A stretch of DNA of 64,000 bases, from the NCBI RefSeq assembly GCF_003287935.1, contig NZ_CP030287.1, forward strand, positions 3,066,267-3,130,266, given 5' to 3'. Of this stretch, positions 25,681-34,085 are shown one piece after another (position 1 is the first letter of the stretch; each line of letters opens with the position of its first letter). Source of the stretch: Streptomyces sp. ICC1 (lineage in GTDB: Bacteria; Actinomycetota; Actinomycetes; Streptomycetales; Streptomycetaceae). Made by a program: the position numbers and the translations under genes. The notes beneath the pieces are model-generated. The model did no database searches and had not been told where the DNA came from. It saw nothing but the letters and a program-made list of their open reading frames with translations.

Positions 25681-26373
25681 GCGGCCGCCGGAGCCGGGGA
25701 GGCCGACGCCGACGGCCCCGCGCGCGGGCTCGGTGACGTCAAGCGGCAAGCGCCCCCGCTCGCCGCCGCCCACAAGGCCGCCGGCCAGGTGCTGCGGGCC
25801 AAGGGCAAGGCCGGGGCACGGGCCACGGTGTACCTCGTCCTCGACCGGTCGGGCTCGATGCGGCCGTTCTACAAGGACGGCAGCGCCCAGTACCTCGCCG
25901 ACCACGTCCTCGCCCTCGCCGCGCACCTCGACGACGAGGCCACCGTCCGCACGGTGTTCTTCTCCACCGAGGTGGACGGCACCGCCGACCTCGCCCTCGA
26001 CGCGTACGACGAGGCCTGGGTCGAGACCCGCCACGCGGAGCTCGGCCGGATGGGCCGCACCAGCTACCACGTCGCCGTCGAGGCCGTCGTCGAGCGCTAC
26101 CAGAAGGACGGCGGCGAGGGCCCGGCCCTGGTCGTCTTCCAGACCGACGGCGCTCCCGACAACCGGCAGCCCGCCAGGGCCGCCCTCGTCGAGGCCGCCG
26201 CCACCGCTCCCGGCATCCACTGGCAGTTCGTCGCGTTCGGCGACCACGACGCCAAGGCCTTCGACTTCCTGCGCAAGCTGGACGCCGAGAACGCCGGCTT
26301 CTTCCACGCCGGCCCCGCGCCGACCGAGCTGACCTCTGCCGCCCTCCTCAAGGGCATCCTCGAGACGTTCTAG
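25246..26373 (+). CDS. VWA-domain protein (tellurium-resistance-type), 5' end uncertain
   Basis: The C-terminal 200 residues form a VWA domain like those encoded in streptomycete ter clusters: [17 protein letters not shown] holds the metal motif, then [16 protein letters not shown] and [10 protein letters not shown]. Before it lies an Ala/Glu/Pro-rich low-complexity region. The given start is GTG 25246, the first possible start in frame. The same coding pattern runs upstream in frame to about 25000 with no ATG, GTG or TTG. Relatives begin with a short basic segment that is missing here, so the gene may be 5'-truncated or use CTG. Confidence 0.65.
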   Translation: MAEGHDEEAAPAADTATPAAEPDTAATAVADKAEAEPEALPEQVPVDVPAPQAQDEVPAEAELAAEATAPVAVDGEEAAPAAEPVTAEAEPAADATAPQAQAQDETPAAAPEAEPLAADAATADQAEPEAEATAPVAEGHDEEAAAAAGAGEADADGPARGLGDVKRQAPPLAAAHKAAGQVLRAKGKAGARATVYLVLDRSGSMRPFYKDGSAQYLADHVLALAAHLDDEATVRTVFFSTEVDGTADLALDAYDEAWVETRHAELGRMGRTSYHVAVEAVVERYQKDGGEGPALVVFQTDGAPDNRQPARAALVEAAATAPGIHWQFVAFGDHDAKAFDFLRKLDAENAGFFHAGPAPTELTSAALLKGILETF

Positions 26374-26418
26374 TCCCCACCGCACGACGCACCACGCACC
26401 ACGCACGACGCACCACGC

Positions 26419-26454
26419 GAAGGGCCCGGGATCCATGCGGATCCCGGGCCCTTC
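26419..26454. terminator. Bidirectional terminator between VWA gene and aspS
   Basis: A perfect 16-bp stem (GAAGGGCCCGGGATCC at 26419-26434 and its complement at 26439-26454) with a 4-nt ATGC loop lies between the convergent VWA gene and aspS. It is preceded by a 16-bp direct repeat (GCACGACGCACCACGC, two copies). Confidence 0.88.
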
Positions 26455-26478
26455 GTCGAGCAAGAAGACCTGGACGAC

Positions 26479-28296
26479 CTAGCGCGCGGCGTCCGGGTGG
26501 ACCGCCTCCGCGACCGGCTTGGCGTCGGCCGGCTTCGTCTCCACCGGCTTGCGCAGCGCGATGTTCAGCTCGCGCAGGCGGGACTCCTCCAGGACGGTGG
26601 GCGCGCCCATCATCAGGTCCTGGGCGTTGCCGTTCAGCGGGAAGGCGATGGTCTCGCGGATGTTCGGCTCGTCGGCCAGCAGCATCACGATGCGGTCGAC
26701 GCCCGGGGCGATGCCACCGTGCGGCGGGGCGCCGAGGCGGAACGCGCGGAGCATGCCCGCGAACTCGCGCTCGACGGTCTCCGCCTCGTAGCCCGCGATC
26801 TCGAAGGCCTTCAGCATGACCTCGGGCTCGTGGTTGCGGATGGCGCCGGAGGACAGCTCGATGCCGTTGCAGACGATGTCGTACTGCCACGCCAGGATGT
26901 CGAGCGGGTCCTTCTCCTCCAGGTCCTTCATGCCGCCCTGCGGCATGGAGAACGGGTTGTGGGAGAAGTCGATCTTGCCGGTCTCCTCGTCCTTCTCGTA
27001 CATCGGGAAGTCGACGATCCAGCAGAACCGGAAGACGTCCTCCTCGAACTGCCCGGCGCGCTTGGACGCCTCGACGCGGACGCCCGCCATGATCTTGGAG
27101 ACCTCGTCGAACTCGCCCGCGCCGAAGAACACGGCGTGGCCGGCGGCCAGGCCGAGGCGCTCGGTGAGGACCTTGACGTTCTCCTCGGTGAGGAACTTGG
27201 CGATCGGGCCGGTCAGCGCGCCGTCCTCGCCCACGCGGACCCAGGCCAGGCCCTTGGCGCCCAGCGAGATCGCGTACTCGCCGAGGCCGTCGAAGAACTT
27301 GCGCGGCTGGCCGGCGGTGTCCGGGACGGCCAGGGCACGCACGTGCTTGCCGGCGAACGCCTTGAACTCCGAGCCCTCGAACACGTCGGTGATGTCGACG
27401 AGCTCCAGCTTGGAGCGCAGGTCGGGCTTGTCGTTGCCGTACTTGAGCATCGACTCGCGGAACGGGATCCGCGGGAAGGGCGAGGTGACCGCGCGGCCCT
27501 TGCCGAACTCGGTGAAGATCTCCGTCATCAGCCGCTCGATCGGCTGGAAGACGTCCTCCTGCTCGACGAAGGACATCTCGACGTCGAGCTGGTAGAACTC
27601 GCCCGGCGAGCGGTCGGCACGGGCGTCCTCGTCGCGGAAGCAGGGCGCGATCTGGAAGTACCGGTCGAAGCCGGAGATCATCAGCAGCTGCTTGAACTGC
27701 TGCGGCGCCTGCGGGAGCGCGTAGAACTTGCCCGGGTTCAGGCGGGACGGCACCACGAAGTCACGGGCGCCCTCGGGGGAGGTCGCGGTGAGGATCGGGG
27801 TCGCCATCTCGTTGAAGCCGAGGGCCACCATCTTGGAGCGGATGGAGGCGATGACGGCCGAGCGCAGCATGATGTTGCGGTGCATGCGCTCGCGGCGCAG
27901 GTCGAGGAAGCGGTACTCCAGGCGCCGCTCCTCGTTCACCCCGTCGTCGGTGTTGATGGTGAAGGGCAGCGGGGCGGAGGCGCCGAGCACCTCGACCGCG
28001 GTGACCTCGACCTCGACGTCGCCGGTGGCGAGCTCGGGGTTGACGTTGTCCGCGCCGCGGGAGACGACCTTGCCGTCGATGCGGACGACGGTCTCCTTGG
28101 TGACGCTGCTGAGCGCCTCGTTCGCGGCGGTGCCGGGACGGGCGACGAGCTGCGTGATGCCGTAGTGGTCACGCAGATCGATGAAGAGGATGCCGCCCAG
28201 GTCTCGACGATTGTGCAGCCAGCCACTCAGCCGGACGTCGGAGGCGACGTCGGAGGCACGAAGCTCGCCGCACGTGTGGGACCTGTACCGATGCAT
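26479..28296 (-). CDS. aspS: Aspartyl-tRNA synthetase
   Basis: A 605-residue class II synthetase of the bacterial type. The N-terminal OB fold ([23 protein letters not shown]) binds the anticodon; motif 2 is [17 protein letters not shown]; an inserted GAD domain separates it from motif 3 ([21 protein letters not shown]). It charges tRNA-Asp in the cytosol. Whether it also charges tRNA-Asn cannot be told from this. ATG 28296 starts [16 protein letters not shown], the usual N-terminus. A divergent regulator gene lies upstream. Confidence 0.97.
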   Translation of the reverse strand: MHRYRSHTCGELRASDVASDVRLSGWLHNRRDLGGILFIDLRDHYGITQLVARPGTAANEALSSVTKETVVRIDGKVVSRGADNVNPELATGDVEVEVTAVEVLGASAPLPFTINTDDGVNEERRLEYRFLDLRRERMHRNIMLRSAVIASIRSKMVALGFNEMATPILTATSPEGARDFVVPSRLNPGKFYALPQAPQQFKQLLMISGFDRYFQIAPCFRDEDARADRSPGEFYQLDVEMSFVEQEDVFQPIERLMTEIFTEFGKGRAVTSPFPRIPFRESMLKYGNDKPDLRSKLELVDITDVFEGSEFKAFAGKHVRALAVPDTAGQPRKFFDGLGEYAISLGAKGLAWVRVGEDGALTGPIAKFLTEENVKVLTERLGLAAGHAVFFGAGEFDEVSKIMAGVRVEASKRAGQFEEDVFRFCWIVDFPMYEKDEETGKIDFSHNPFSMPQGGMKDLEEKDPLDILAWQYDIVCNGIELSSGAIRNHEPEVMLKAFEIAGYEAETVEREFAGMLRAFRLGAPPHGGIAPGVDRIVMLLADEPNIRETIAFPLNGNAQDLMMGAPTVLEESRLRELNIALRKPVETKPADAKPVAEAVHPDAAR

Positions 28297-28306
28297 CAGT
28301 CATCCA

Positions 28307-28334
28307 GTTCTACGTGATACCAGGGTGGATTCAA
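28307..28334 (-). promoter_or_regulatory. Candidate aspS promoter
   Basis: On the minus strand TTGAAT (28334-28329) and TAGAAC (28312-28307) are separated by 16 bp, a plausible housekeeping sigma promoter. The start of transcription would fall within a few bases of the aspS ATG at 28296, giving an almost leaderless mRNA. There is no T-box-like leader. Confidence 0.4.
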
Positions 28335-28434
28335 CCGTGCCAAGGTTACCGTCCGGGGCGGACCCCCGTGCGGGCGTGCCCGCACCGGGGTGGTGAACAG
28401 GCACGTCACGGGTATGACCTGTAAAGATGACCGG

Positions 28435-30627
28435 GTGCGCACAGAGGACGTCCTGGCCGCCATCGCGACCGGTTTGTGGCGATGGGACAACGCCTCCGGG
28501 ACGGTCACCCTCGACGGCGAGGCCGCCCGGCTGCTCGGGCTGCCCGCCGAGCCCGTCGCGCTGCCCGAGGTCGCCGTGCGCTCCCGCTTCCACCCGGTGG
28601 ACTGGAACGAGATCAACGGCATCGTGAACCTCGCGGTCGCCGAGGGCACCCTCGCCGAGGCCCGGCTGCGGATCATGGACGAGGACGGGCGGGTGCTACG
28701 CACCGTACGGAGCCGCTCGAAGCCGCTGGAGAACCGCAGCCCGGACGGCCGCGTCGACTACGAGCTGATCGGCACCATCCAGGAGATCGCCGAGGCGCAG
28801 CCCGGCACCACGGCCGTGCACACCCCGATCACCGGCGACTGGCGCCGCTCGCGCGAGGCGTTCCTGCTCGACGCCGGGCGGGCGCTGGCCGAGGCCCGCT
28901 CCACCTCCGAGGTGCTGCGGGTGGCGGCCTCGCTGTCGATGCCCGGCTTCATCCCCGACGGGCTGGCCGTCTTCGGCGTGGCCGGCACCCGGCTGTCGAT
29001 CATCGGGCACCACGGGCACGACGTGGGGGACGAGGGTCCCTTCGCGGACATGCCGGTGGACACGGACTATCCGGCCGCGGAGGTCGTCCGTACCGGCCGG
29101 GCGATCTACCTCCCCAGCCCCGAGGACTACAAACGGCGCTTCCCGGCCACCTGGCCGCTCGCCCAGCGCTTCGACCGGATCTCCTGGGCCTTCCTGCCGC
29201 TGATCGTCGCCGGGCGGACCATGGGCGCCTGGATGGCCGCGTTCAAGCACCCGGTGTCCTTCTCGCCCGACGAGCGGTCCGTCCTGACGACCGTGGCCCG
29301 GATGCTCGCGCAGGCCCTCCAGCGGGCCGGTGTGGCCGAATCCGAGCGGGAACTCACCACCGGCCTGCAACGGTCGATGATGCCCCAGCTGGGCCCCGAG
29401 ATCCCGGGCATGACGATCGCCGCCCGCTACGTGCCGACCGGCGGCGGGCTCCAGGTCGGCGGCGACTGGTACGACATGATCCCGCTGCCGTCGGGACGGT
29501 TCGCGCTGGTCATCGGCGACGTGCAGGGCCACGACGTCCGGGCGGCCGGGCTCATGGGCCAACTGCGGATCGCGGTGCGCGCGTACGCCTCGGAGGGCCA
29601 CCGGCCGGACGCGGTGCTCTCCCGGGCCTCCCGCTTCCTGGCGGGGCTGTGCTCGGAGCAGGACACGGGCTCGGACTCCGGCGAGGACGCCGACTTCCTG
29701 AGCCCGCGCTTCGCGACCTGCCTGTACGTGGAGTGCGATCCGCAGACCGGACTGCTGGAGGTGGCCCGCGCCGGGCACCCCGACCCGGCGATCCGGATGA
29801 CGGACGGCACGGTCCTGATGCGGCCCACGGCGGGCGGACTGCCGCTGGGCATCGTGCCGGACACCGACTATCCGACGACGCGCTTCACCCTGGAGCCCGG
29901 CGAGACGATGATGCTGTGCACCGACGGGCTCATCGAGACGGGCGGGCACGACCTCGACACGGGCTGGGCGCGGCTGCGGGCGATCCTGGAGTCGGAGACC
30001 CCCGATCCGCAGGACTCCGGTCCCGGCCACCTGGAGACCCAGCACCTCGAAAGACTCGCGGACCTGCTGGTCCAGGCGGTCCACGGCCCGTCCTCGCACC
30101 ACACCACCGGACCGCTGGCCGACCGGCGCGAGGACGACATAGCCGTGGTCCTGCTGTGCCGCGAGGGCGCGGGCTGCGGCTGCGAGAGCCCGCTGCTGCA
30201 CCCTTCGCGCCCGGCCCGGCGCACCATGCTCACCGTCGCGCAGGCGGAGCCGGAGCGGGTCGCGGGCGTGCGCCAGCAGATCCGGGAGCTGCTGCACGAC
30301 TGGGCGGACGCGGAGCAGGTCGACGCGGCGGTGCTGATGGTCTCCGAAATGGTGACGAACGTACTGGTCCACACGGACGGGGACGCGCTGCTGATGGCGC
30401 AGGCGGTCGGCGAGCTCGGCTCGCGCCGGCTGCGGGTGGAGGTGGCGGACGCCTCCGACGAGCTGCCGCACAAGCGGCAGCCGGGTGAGATGGCGTCGAG
30501 CGGGCGGGGCGTGCTCCTGCTGGAGATGCTGGCGGACCTCTGGGGCGTCGACCCGCGCGGCGAGGGCAAGTCCACCTGGTTCGAGCTGGTGGAGCGCTCG
30601 AAACCCGATTCCGACCCGCTGGACTGA
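28435..30627 (+). CDS. PAS-GAF-PP2C(SpoIIE)-HATPase regulatory phosphatase
   Basis: A 730-residue multidomain regulator: a PAS-like N-terminus (about 1-105, with the TGLWRWDNASG start), a GAF domain (about 125-290), a SpoIIE/RsbU-type PP2C domain (about 310-545, motifs GGDWYDMIPLPSGRFALVIGDV and TDGLIETGGHD), a Cys-rich linker (CREGAGCGCESP) and a C-terminal RsbW-type ATPase (MVSEMVTNVLVHT, then GRGVLLLEML). Such proteins couple a sensed signal to partner switching that controls sigma factors. GTG 28435 gives the family-like VRTEDVLAAIATGLW; GTG 28390 and ATG 28414 are alternatives. It is divergent from aspS. Confidence 0.9.
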   Translation: MRTEDVLAAIATGLWRWDNASGTVTLDGEAARLLGLPAEPVALPEVAVRSRFHPVDWNEINGIVNLAVAEGTLAEARLRIMDEDGRVLRTVRSRSKPLENRSPDGRVDYELIGTIQEIAEAQPGTTAVHTPITGDWRRSREAFLLDAGRALAEARSTSEVLRVAASLSMPGFIPDGLAVFGVAGTRLSIIGHHGHDVGDEGPFADMPVDTDYPAAEVVRTGRAIYLPSPEDYKRRFPATWPLAQRFDRISWAFLPLIVAGRTMGAWMAAFKHPVSFSPDERSVLTTVARMLAQALQRAGVAESERELTTGLQRSMMPQLGPEIPGMTIAARYVPTGGGLQVGGDWYDMIPLPSGRFALVIGDVQGHDVRAAGLMGQLRIAVRAYASEGHRPDAVLSRASRFLAGLCSEQDTGSDSGEDADFLSPRFATCLYVECDPQTGLLEVARAGHPDPAIRMTDGTVLMRPTAGGLPLGIVPDTDYPTTRFTLEPGETMMLCTDGLIETGGHDLDTGWARLRAILESETPDPQDSGPGHLETQHLERLADLLVQAVHGPSSHHTTGPLADRREDDIAVVLLCREGAGCGCESPLLHPSRPARRTMLTVAQAEPERVAGVRQQIRELLHDWADAEQVDAAVLMVSEMVTNVLVHTDGDALLMAQAVGELGSRRLRVEVADASDELPHKRQPGEMASSGRGVLLLEMLADLWGVDPRGEGKSTWFELVERSKPDSDPLD

Positions 30628-30666
30628 GCCCCGGGCGGCGGGCCCCCGCCGTGCTTGGATACAGCC

Positions 30667-31728
30667 GTGCCGACTTCCCTGCTGCCCGAGCCCGTGCGCC
30701 GAGTCGCCGCCTGGTGCCTCGTCGTCCTCCTCGTCGCCGCCGTGCTGGCCCTCTTCGTATGGCTGTGCACCGTCTTTAGGACGGTCGTCACGCCCGTCCT
30801 GCTCGCCGTGCTCGGCACGGCCCTGCTCGGGCCGCTGCACCGGCGGCTGGTCGGCATGAAGGTCAACCGCTCGCTCGCCGCGGCCCTCACCTGCCTGGCC
30901 GTGGTCGCGGTGGTCGGCGGGGCCTCGTACGTCGTCGTCCTCGCGCTCATCGAGACCGGCGACCAGATCATCGACTCCCTGAAGCGGGCCGGCAAGGGCC
31001 TCGCGGACCACTTCGGGGCGCTCGGGACCTCCGTCGAGGACATCGCCGAGAACTCCAAGGACCTGCTCACCAAGTTCGGCGGCACGGCCGCCTCCGGCGT
31101 GGTCGCGGGGCTCAGCGTGGTCGGGACGATGATCGCGACGGCCCTGCTGGCCCTGGTCCTGATCTTCTTCTTCCTCCGCGACTCCCACCGGGCCGTGGGA
31201 ACGCTGCGCTCCATGGTGCCGAGCAGCGCGGGCGACCCGATGGAGGCGATGGGGCGGCGCGCCTACGGGGCCGTCGAGGGCTTCATGCGCGGGACCACCT
31301 TCGTGGCCCTGGTCGACGCCGTGCTGATCGGCGCGGGCCTGCTGGTCCTGGACGTGCCGGGCGCCGTGGGCCTGGCCGCCCTGGTGTTCGTCACCGCCTA
31401 CATCCCCTACCTCGGCGCCTTCCTCTCCGGCGCCGTGGCGGTCCTCGTCGCCCTCGCCGACCGGGGCTGGGTGATCGGCCTGTGGGCGCTGGGCCTGGTG
31501 CTGGCGGTCCAGATGATCGAGGGGTACGTGCTCCAGCCCCTGGTGCAGAGCCGCACGGTGCAGATGCATCCGGCGGTGGTCATGCTCGCGATCACCGCCG
31601 GGGCGAGCGTCGCCGGCATCCTGGGGATGCTGCTCGCCGTGCCGCTGACCGCGGCCGTCTTCGGGATCATCTCCGAACTGCGCACCCGGTACGAGACGGG
31701 TCCGGCGCAGGTCCCCCCGACCGCCTGA
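30667..31728 (+). CDS. AI-2E family transporter (PerM/TqsA-like)
   Basis: A 353-residue membrane protein with about eight hydrophobic segments. The family pattern is visible: an N-terminal pair of membrane segments, a central soluble region (DSLKRAGKGLADHFGALG), and a C-terminal half with YIPYLGAFLSGAVAVLVAL and QPLVQSRTVQMHPAVVML. Family members are trimeric exporters or ion-coupled antiporters. The substrate is not predictable. GTG 30667 starts 39 bp after the regulator stop, so the two may be co-transcribed. Confidence 0.88.
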   Translation: MPTSLLPEPVRRVAAWCLVVLLVAAVLALFVWLCTVFRTVVTPVLLAVLGTALLGPLHRRLVGMKVNRSLAAALTCLAVVAVVGGASYVVVLALIETGDQIIDSLKRAGKGLADHFGALGTSVEDIAENSKDLLTKFGGTAASGVVAGLSVVGTMIATALLALVLIFFFLRDSHRAVGTLRSMVPSSAGDPMEAMGRRAYGAVEGFMRGTTFVALVDAVLIGAGLLVLDVPGAVGLAALVFVTAYIPYLGAFLSGAVAVLVALADRGWVIGLWALGLVLAVQMIEGYVLQPLVQSRTVQMHPAVVMLAITAGASVAGILGMLLAVPLTAAVFGIISELRTRYETGPAQVPPTA

Positions 31729-31785
31729 CGCCCCGCCCCGCCCCGCCCGGCCACCTGGTGTCCTGGGCCACGCCGCGCCGCCGGG

Positions 31786-31813
31786 TGTCACGTTCCGCGG
31801 CGCCCGCTTGTCC
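31786..31813 (+). promoter_or_regulatory. Candidate ECF41 promoter of the epimerase gene
   Basis: TGTCACG (31786-31792), 17 bp, then GTCC (31810-31813) approximates the TGTCACA-N17-CGTC pattern reported for ECF41 sigma factors. Transcription would start at or next to the ATG at 31821, giving a leaderless mRNA. The sigma gene for an ECF41 factor lies one gene downstream. Confidence 0.5.
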
Positions 31814-31820
31814 CATGGGC

Positions 31821-32726
31821 ATGACTCACACCAAGAGCGTGCTGCTGGCAGGGGCGAGCGGGGTCTTCGGGCGCCACATCGCCGAGGAGCTCACCGCGGC
31901 GGGCCACACCGTCCTGGGTCTGGGACGGGGCGCCGGGAACGCGGTGGTGGCGGACCTGATGGACCGGGAGGGCCTGCTGCGGGCCGTGGACGGGCTGGAG
32001 GTCGACACGGTCGTGCACGCGGCCACCGCGCTCGCCAGGACGCCGATGCGGCACCGGGACATGACCGCGACCGACGCGCTGCGGGTGGCGGGGACCGCCC
32101 ACCTGCTTGAGGCGGCCCGGGCGGTCGGAGCCCGGCGGGTGATCGCCGAGTCGATGGCGTTCGGCTACGGCTACCGCGACTTCGGCGACCGCGTGGTCAC
32201 GGAGGAGGACGTCTTCGGCCCGACCGGCCTGGACGCGCACTCCCAGCGGCACGTGGACGCCATGCGGTACAAGGAGGAGACGGTCCTGGCGGCCGACGGG
32301 ATCGAGGGCGTAGCGCTGCGGTTCGGCCTGTTCTACGGGCCCGGCGGCACCGAGGCGCTGCTGGCACCGCTGCGCAGGCGCGCGCTCCCGGCGGTCGCCG
32401 ACCGGGGCCGGGTGCTGCCGTGGGTCCAGCTGCGGGACGCGGCGCGCGCGGTGGCGCTGGCGGTCGGGGGCGGGCGGCCGGGGCAGGCGTACAACATCGT
32501 GGACGACACCCCGACGGGCTTCGGCGCGCACGTGAGCGCGGTCGCCGCCGCGTTCGGCGCCCCCCGGCCGGTCGCGGTCCCGGCCTGGCTGACCCGGCCG
32601 ATGCCGTACGCGCACAAGATGTTCACCACCAGCCTGCGGCTCTCCAACGCGAAGGCCGCGGCCGAGCTGGGCTGGACCCCGCGGTACGCGTCCTGCGCCG
32701 AGGGCCTCGCCGCGATGGCCGGTTGA
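31821..32726 (+). CDS. NAD(P)-dependent epimerase/reductase, ECF41-linked
   Basis: A 301-residue extended short-chain dehydrogenase fold. The dinucleotide motif is VLLAGASGVFGRHIAEEL (near residues 7-24); later come HAATAL and FGLFYGPGG. The usual YxxxK pair appears as MRYKEE, so catalysis may differ from a classical epimerase. ECF41 sigma factors usually neighbour a COE gene (carboxymuconolactone decarboxylase, oxidoreductase or epimerase) that they control; this is that partner. ATG 31821 is favoured by the candidate promoter; ATG 31815 is the alternative. Confidence 0.85.
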   Translation: MTHTKSVLLAGASGVFGRHIAEELTAAGHTVLGLGRGAGNAVVADLMDREGLLRAVDGLEVDTVVHAATALARTPMRHRDMTATDALRVAGTAHLLEAARAVGARRVIAESMAFGYGYRDFGDRVVTEEDVFGPTGLDAHSQRHVDAMRYKEETVLAADGIEGVALRFGLFYGPGGTEALLAPLRRRALPAVADRGRVLPWVQLRDAARAVALAVGGGRPGQAYNIVDDTPTGFGAHVSAVAAAFGAPRPVAVPAWLTRPMPYAHKMFTTSLRLSNAKAAAELGWTPRYASCAEGLAAMAG

Positions 32727-32759
32727 CCCCGCCCGGCCGGCCGGTTGACGGTGGATGCC

Positions 32760-32788
32760 CGTCACGGGCGGGTGCGGTTCGGCACGAT
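32760..32788 (+). promoter_or_regulatory. Candidate ECF41 promoter of the sigma gene
   Basis: CGTCACG (32760-32766), 18 bp, then CGAT (32785-32788) is a weaker version of the element before the epimerase gene, at the same distance from its ATG (32795). The matching geometry supports autoregulation by the sigma factor, but the spacing and -10 deviate from the reported consensus. Confidence 0.35.
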
Positions 32789-32794
32789 ATGCCC

Positions 32795-33712
32795 ATGACG
32801 ATCACGACTGACCCGGAGCAGGACCCCTTCACCGAGCACCGGCGGCTGCTGTTCGCCACCGCCTACCGGATGCTGGGGACGGTCACCGACGCGGAGGACG
32901 TGGTCCAGGACGCCTGGCTCACCTGGAACAGGGCGGACCGCACCGGGGTGCGCCACCCGAAGGCCTACCTGGTCCGGACGGTGACCAACCTGTCCCTGAA
33001 CCGGCTGACCTCGGCGCGGGCCACGCGCGAGGAGTACGTCGGCCCGTGGCTGCCGGAACCGTTGGCGGCCTCGCCCGACATCGCGGAGGGCAGCGAGCTG
33101 GCCGAGAGCGTCTCGACGGCGATGCTGGTCGTGCTGGAGACCCTGTCCCCCGCGGAGCGCGTGGTGTTCGTGCTGCACGAGGTGTTCGGGTACGCCCACG
33201 GGGAGATAGCCGGGTTCCTGGACCGGCCGGAGGCCACGGTCCGGCAGATCTCGCACCGGGCGCGCGCCCACGTACAGGCCCGCCGGCCGCGCTTCGACAC
33301 CGACGGCGCCCGGCGCCGGGAGGTCACCGCGCGGTTCATGGACGCCTGCGCCGGCGGCGACCTGAACGCCGTCATGGAGCTGCTCGCCCCCGAGGTCACG
33401 GCGTGGTCGGACGGCGGCGGCAAGGTCACCGCCTCCCACCACCCGCTGCACGGCCCCACCCAGGTGGCCCGCTGGCTGCTGCGGGTCATGGCGCAGGCGA
33501 AGACGGCGGGCGCCGCCGTCACCACGGCCGTCGTCAACGGCGAGCTCGGCGTCCTGTGCCTGCTGGCGGACGCGCCCGTGGGCGCGCTCACCTTCGACCT
33601 GGAGGACGACCTCCTGCGCAACCTCCGCTTCCAGGTCAACCCGGACAAGCTGACCGGCCTGATCCGGCCAGACTTCCCCGCACGGACGACGAAGACAGAG
33701 GACCCCCGATGA
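32795..33712 (+). CDS. sigJ-like: ECF41-family sigma factor (SigJ-like)
   Basis: A 305-residue extracytoplasmic-function sigma factor. Region 2 has RMLGTVTDAEDVVQDAWLTW; region 4 has LSPAERVVFVLHEVFGYAHGEIA and the helix-turn-helix ATVRQISHRARAHV. A C-terminal SnoaL-like domain of about 110 residues follows, with the hallmark NPDKL near the end (QVNPDKLTGL). In ECF41 factors this fused domain, not a separate anti-sigma factor, controls activity. ATG 32795 is preferred; ATG 32789 is in frame two codons earlier. The next gene overlaps by 4 bp. Confidence 0.92.
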   Translation: MTITTDPEQDPFTEHRRLLFATAYRMLGTVTDAEDVVQDAWLTWNRADRTGVRHPKAYLVRTVTNLSLNRLTSARATREEYVGPWLPEPLAASPDIAEGSELAESVSTAMLVVLETLSPAERVVFVLHEVFGYAHGEIAGFLDRPEATVRQISHRARAHVQARRPRFDTDGARRREVTARFMDACAGGDLNAVMELLAPEVTAWSDGGGKVTASHHPLHGPTQVARWLLRVMAQAKTAGAAVTTAVVNGELGVLCLLADAPVGALTFDLEDDLLRNLRFQVNPDKLTGLIRPDFPARTTKTEDPR

Positions 33713-34011
33713 CCGACACCACGTCCGACCGCCACGAACGCACCCGCACCGGTACCGGCGCCGGCGAAGCCGCGTGGACGCTGCCCCTGCTGTCGCTGGC
33801 CCCCGTCGCGGCCATCCGGCAGTTCACCGGGCATTCCCCGACATGGCTCGCCCTCGCCTGGGCGTTCTGCGCACTGTCCGCGGTCCTGCTGGCGGCGGGC
33901 TGGGTGACCACGATCCGCCGTGGACCCCGAAGAAGTCCCCGGGCGTGGGTCTGGTGCGTGCTCGCCCACGCGATATTCGCCGTGCAGGCCATCTGGCTGC
34001 TGCGGAGCTGA
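33709..34011 (+). CDS. Small membrane protein coupled to the ECF41 sigma gene
   Basis: A 100-residue protein with about three hydrophobic segments (near 24-40, 45-67 and 80-97) and an Arg-rich loop (TTIRRGPRRSPRA). ATG 33709 overlaps the sigma stop (ATGA), so it is translated with the sigma factor. It has no recognised family and lacks anti-sigma motifs. It could be a membrane tether, a signal input or a target of the sigma factor. The gene ends before a GC-rich hairpin region shared with the convergent pirin gene. Confidence 0.65.
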   Translation: MTDTTSDRHERTRTGTGAGEAAWTLPLLSLAPVAAIRQFTGHSPTWLALAWAFCALSAVLLAAGWVTTIRRGPRRSPRAWVWCVLAHAIFAVQAIWLLRS

Positions 34012-34085
34012 AGCCGCAACCGGCCGGGCCACCGGCCGGGGCCGGCAGCCGGTCGGGCCCGGTCGGGCCCGGCCCGGCCGGTGTG

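Noticed and set aside
25046..26332. Long Arg/Pro-rich ORF in frame 2
   Set aside because: It is a shadow of the VWA gene; its composition is typical of out-of-frame reading of GC-rich DNA.
28297..28434. T-box or other leader riboswitch for aspS
   Set aside because: The distance from the candidate promoter to the ATG is only a few bases, so no leader exists.
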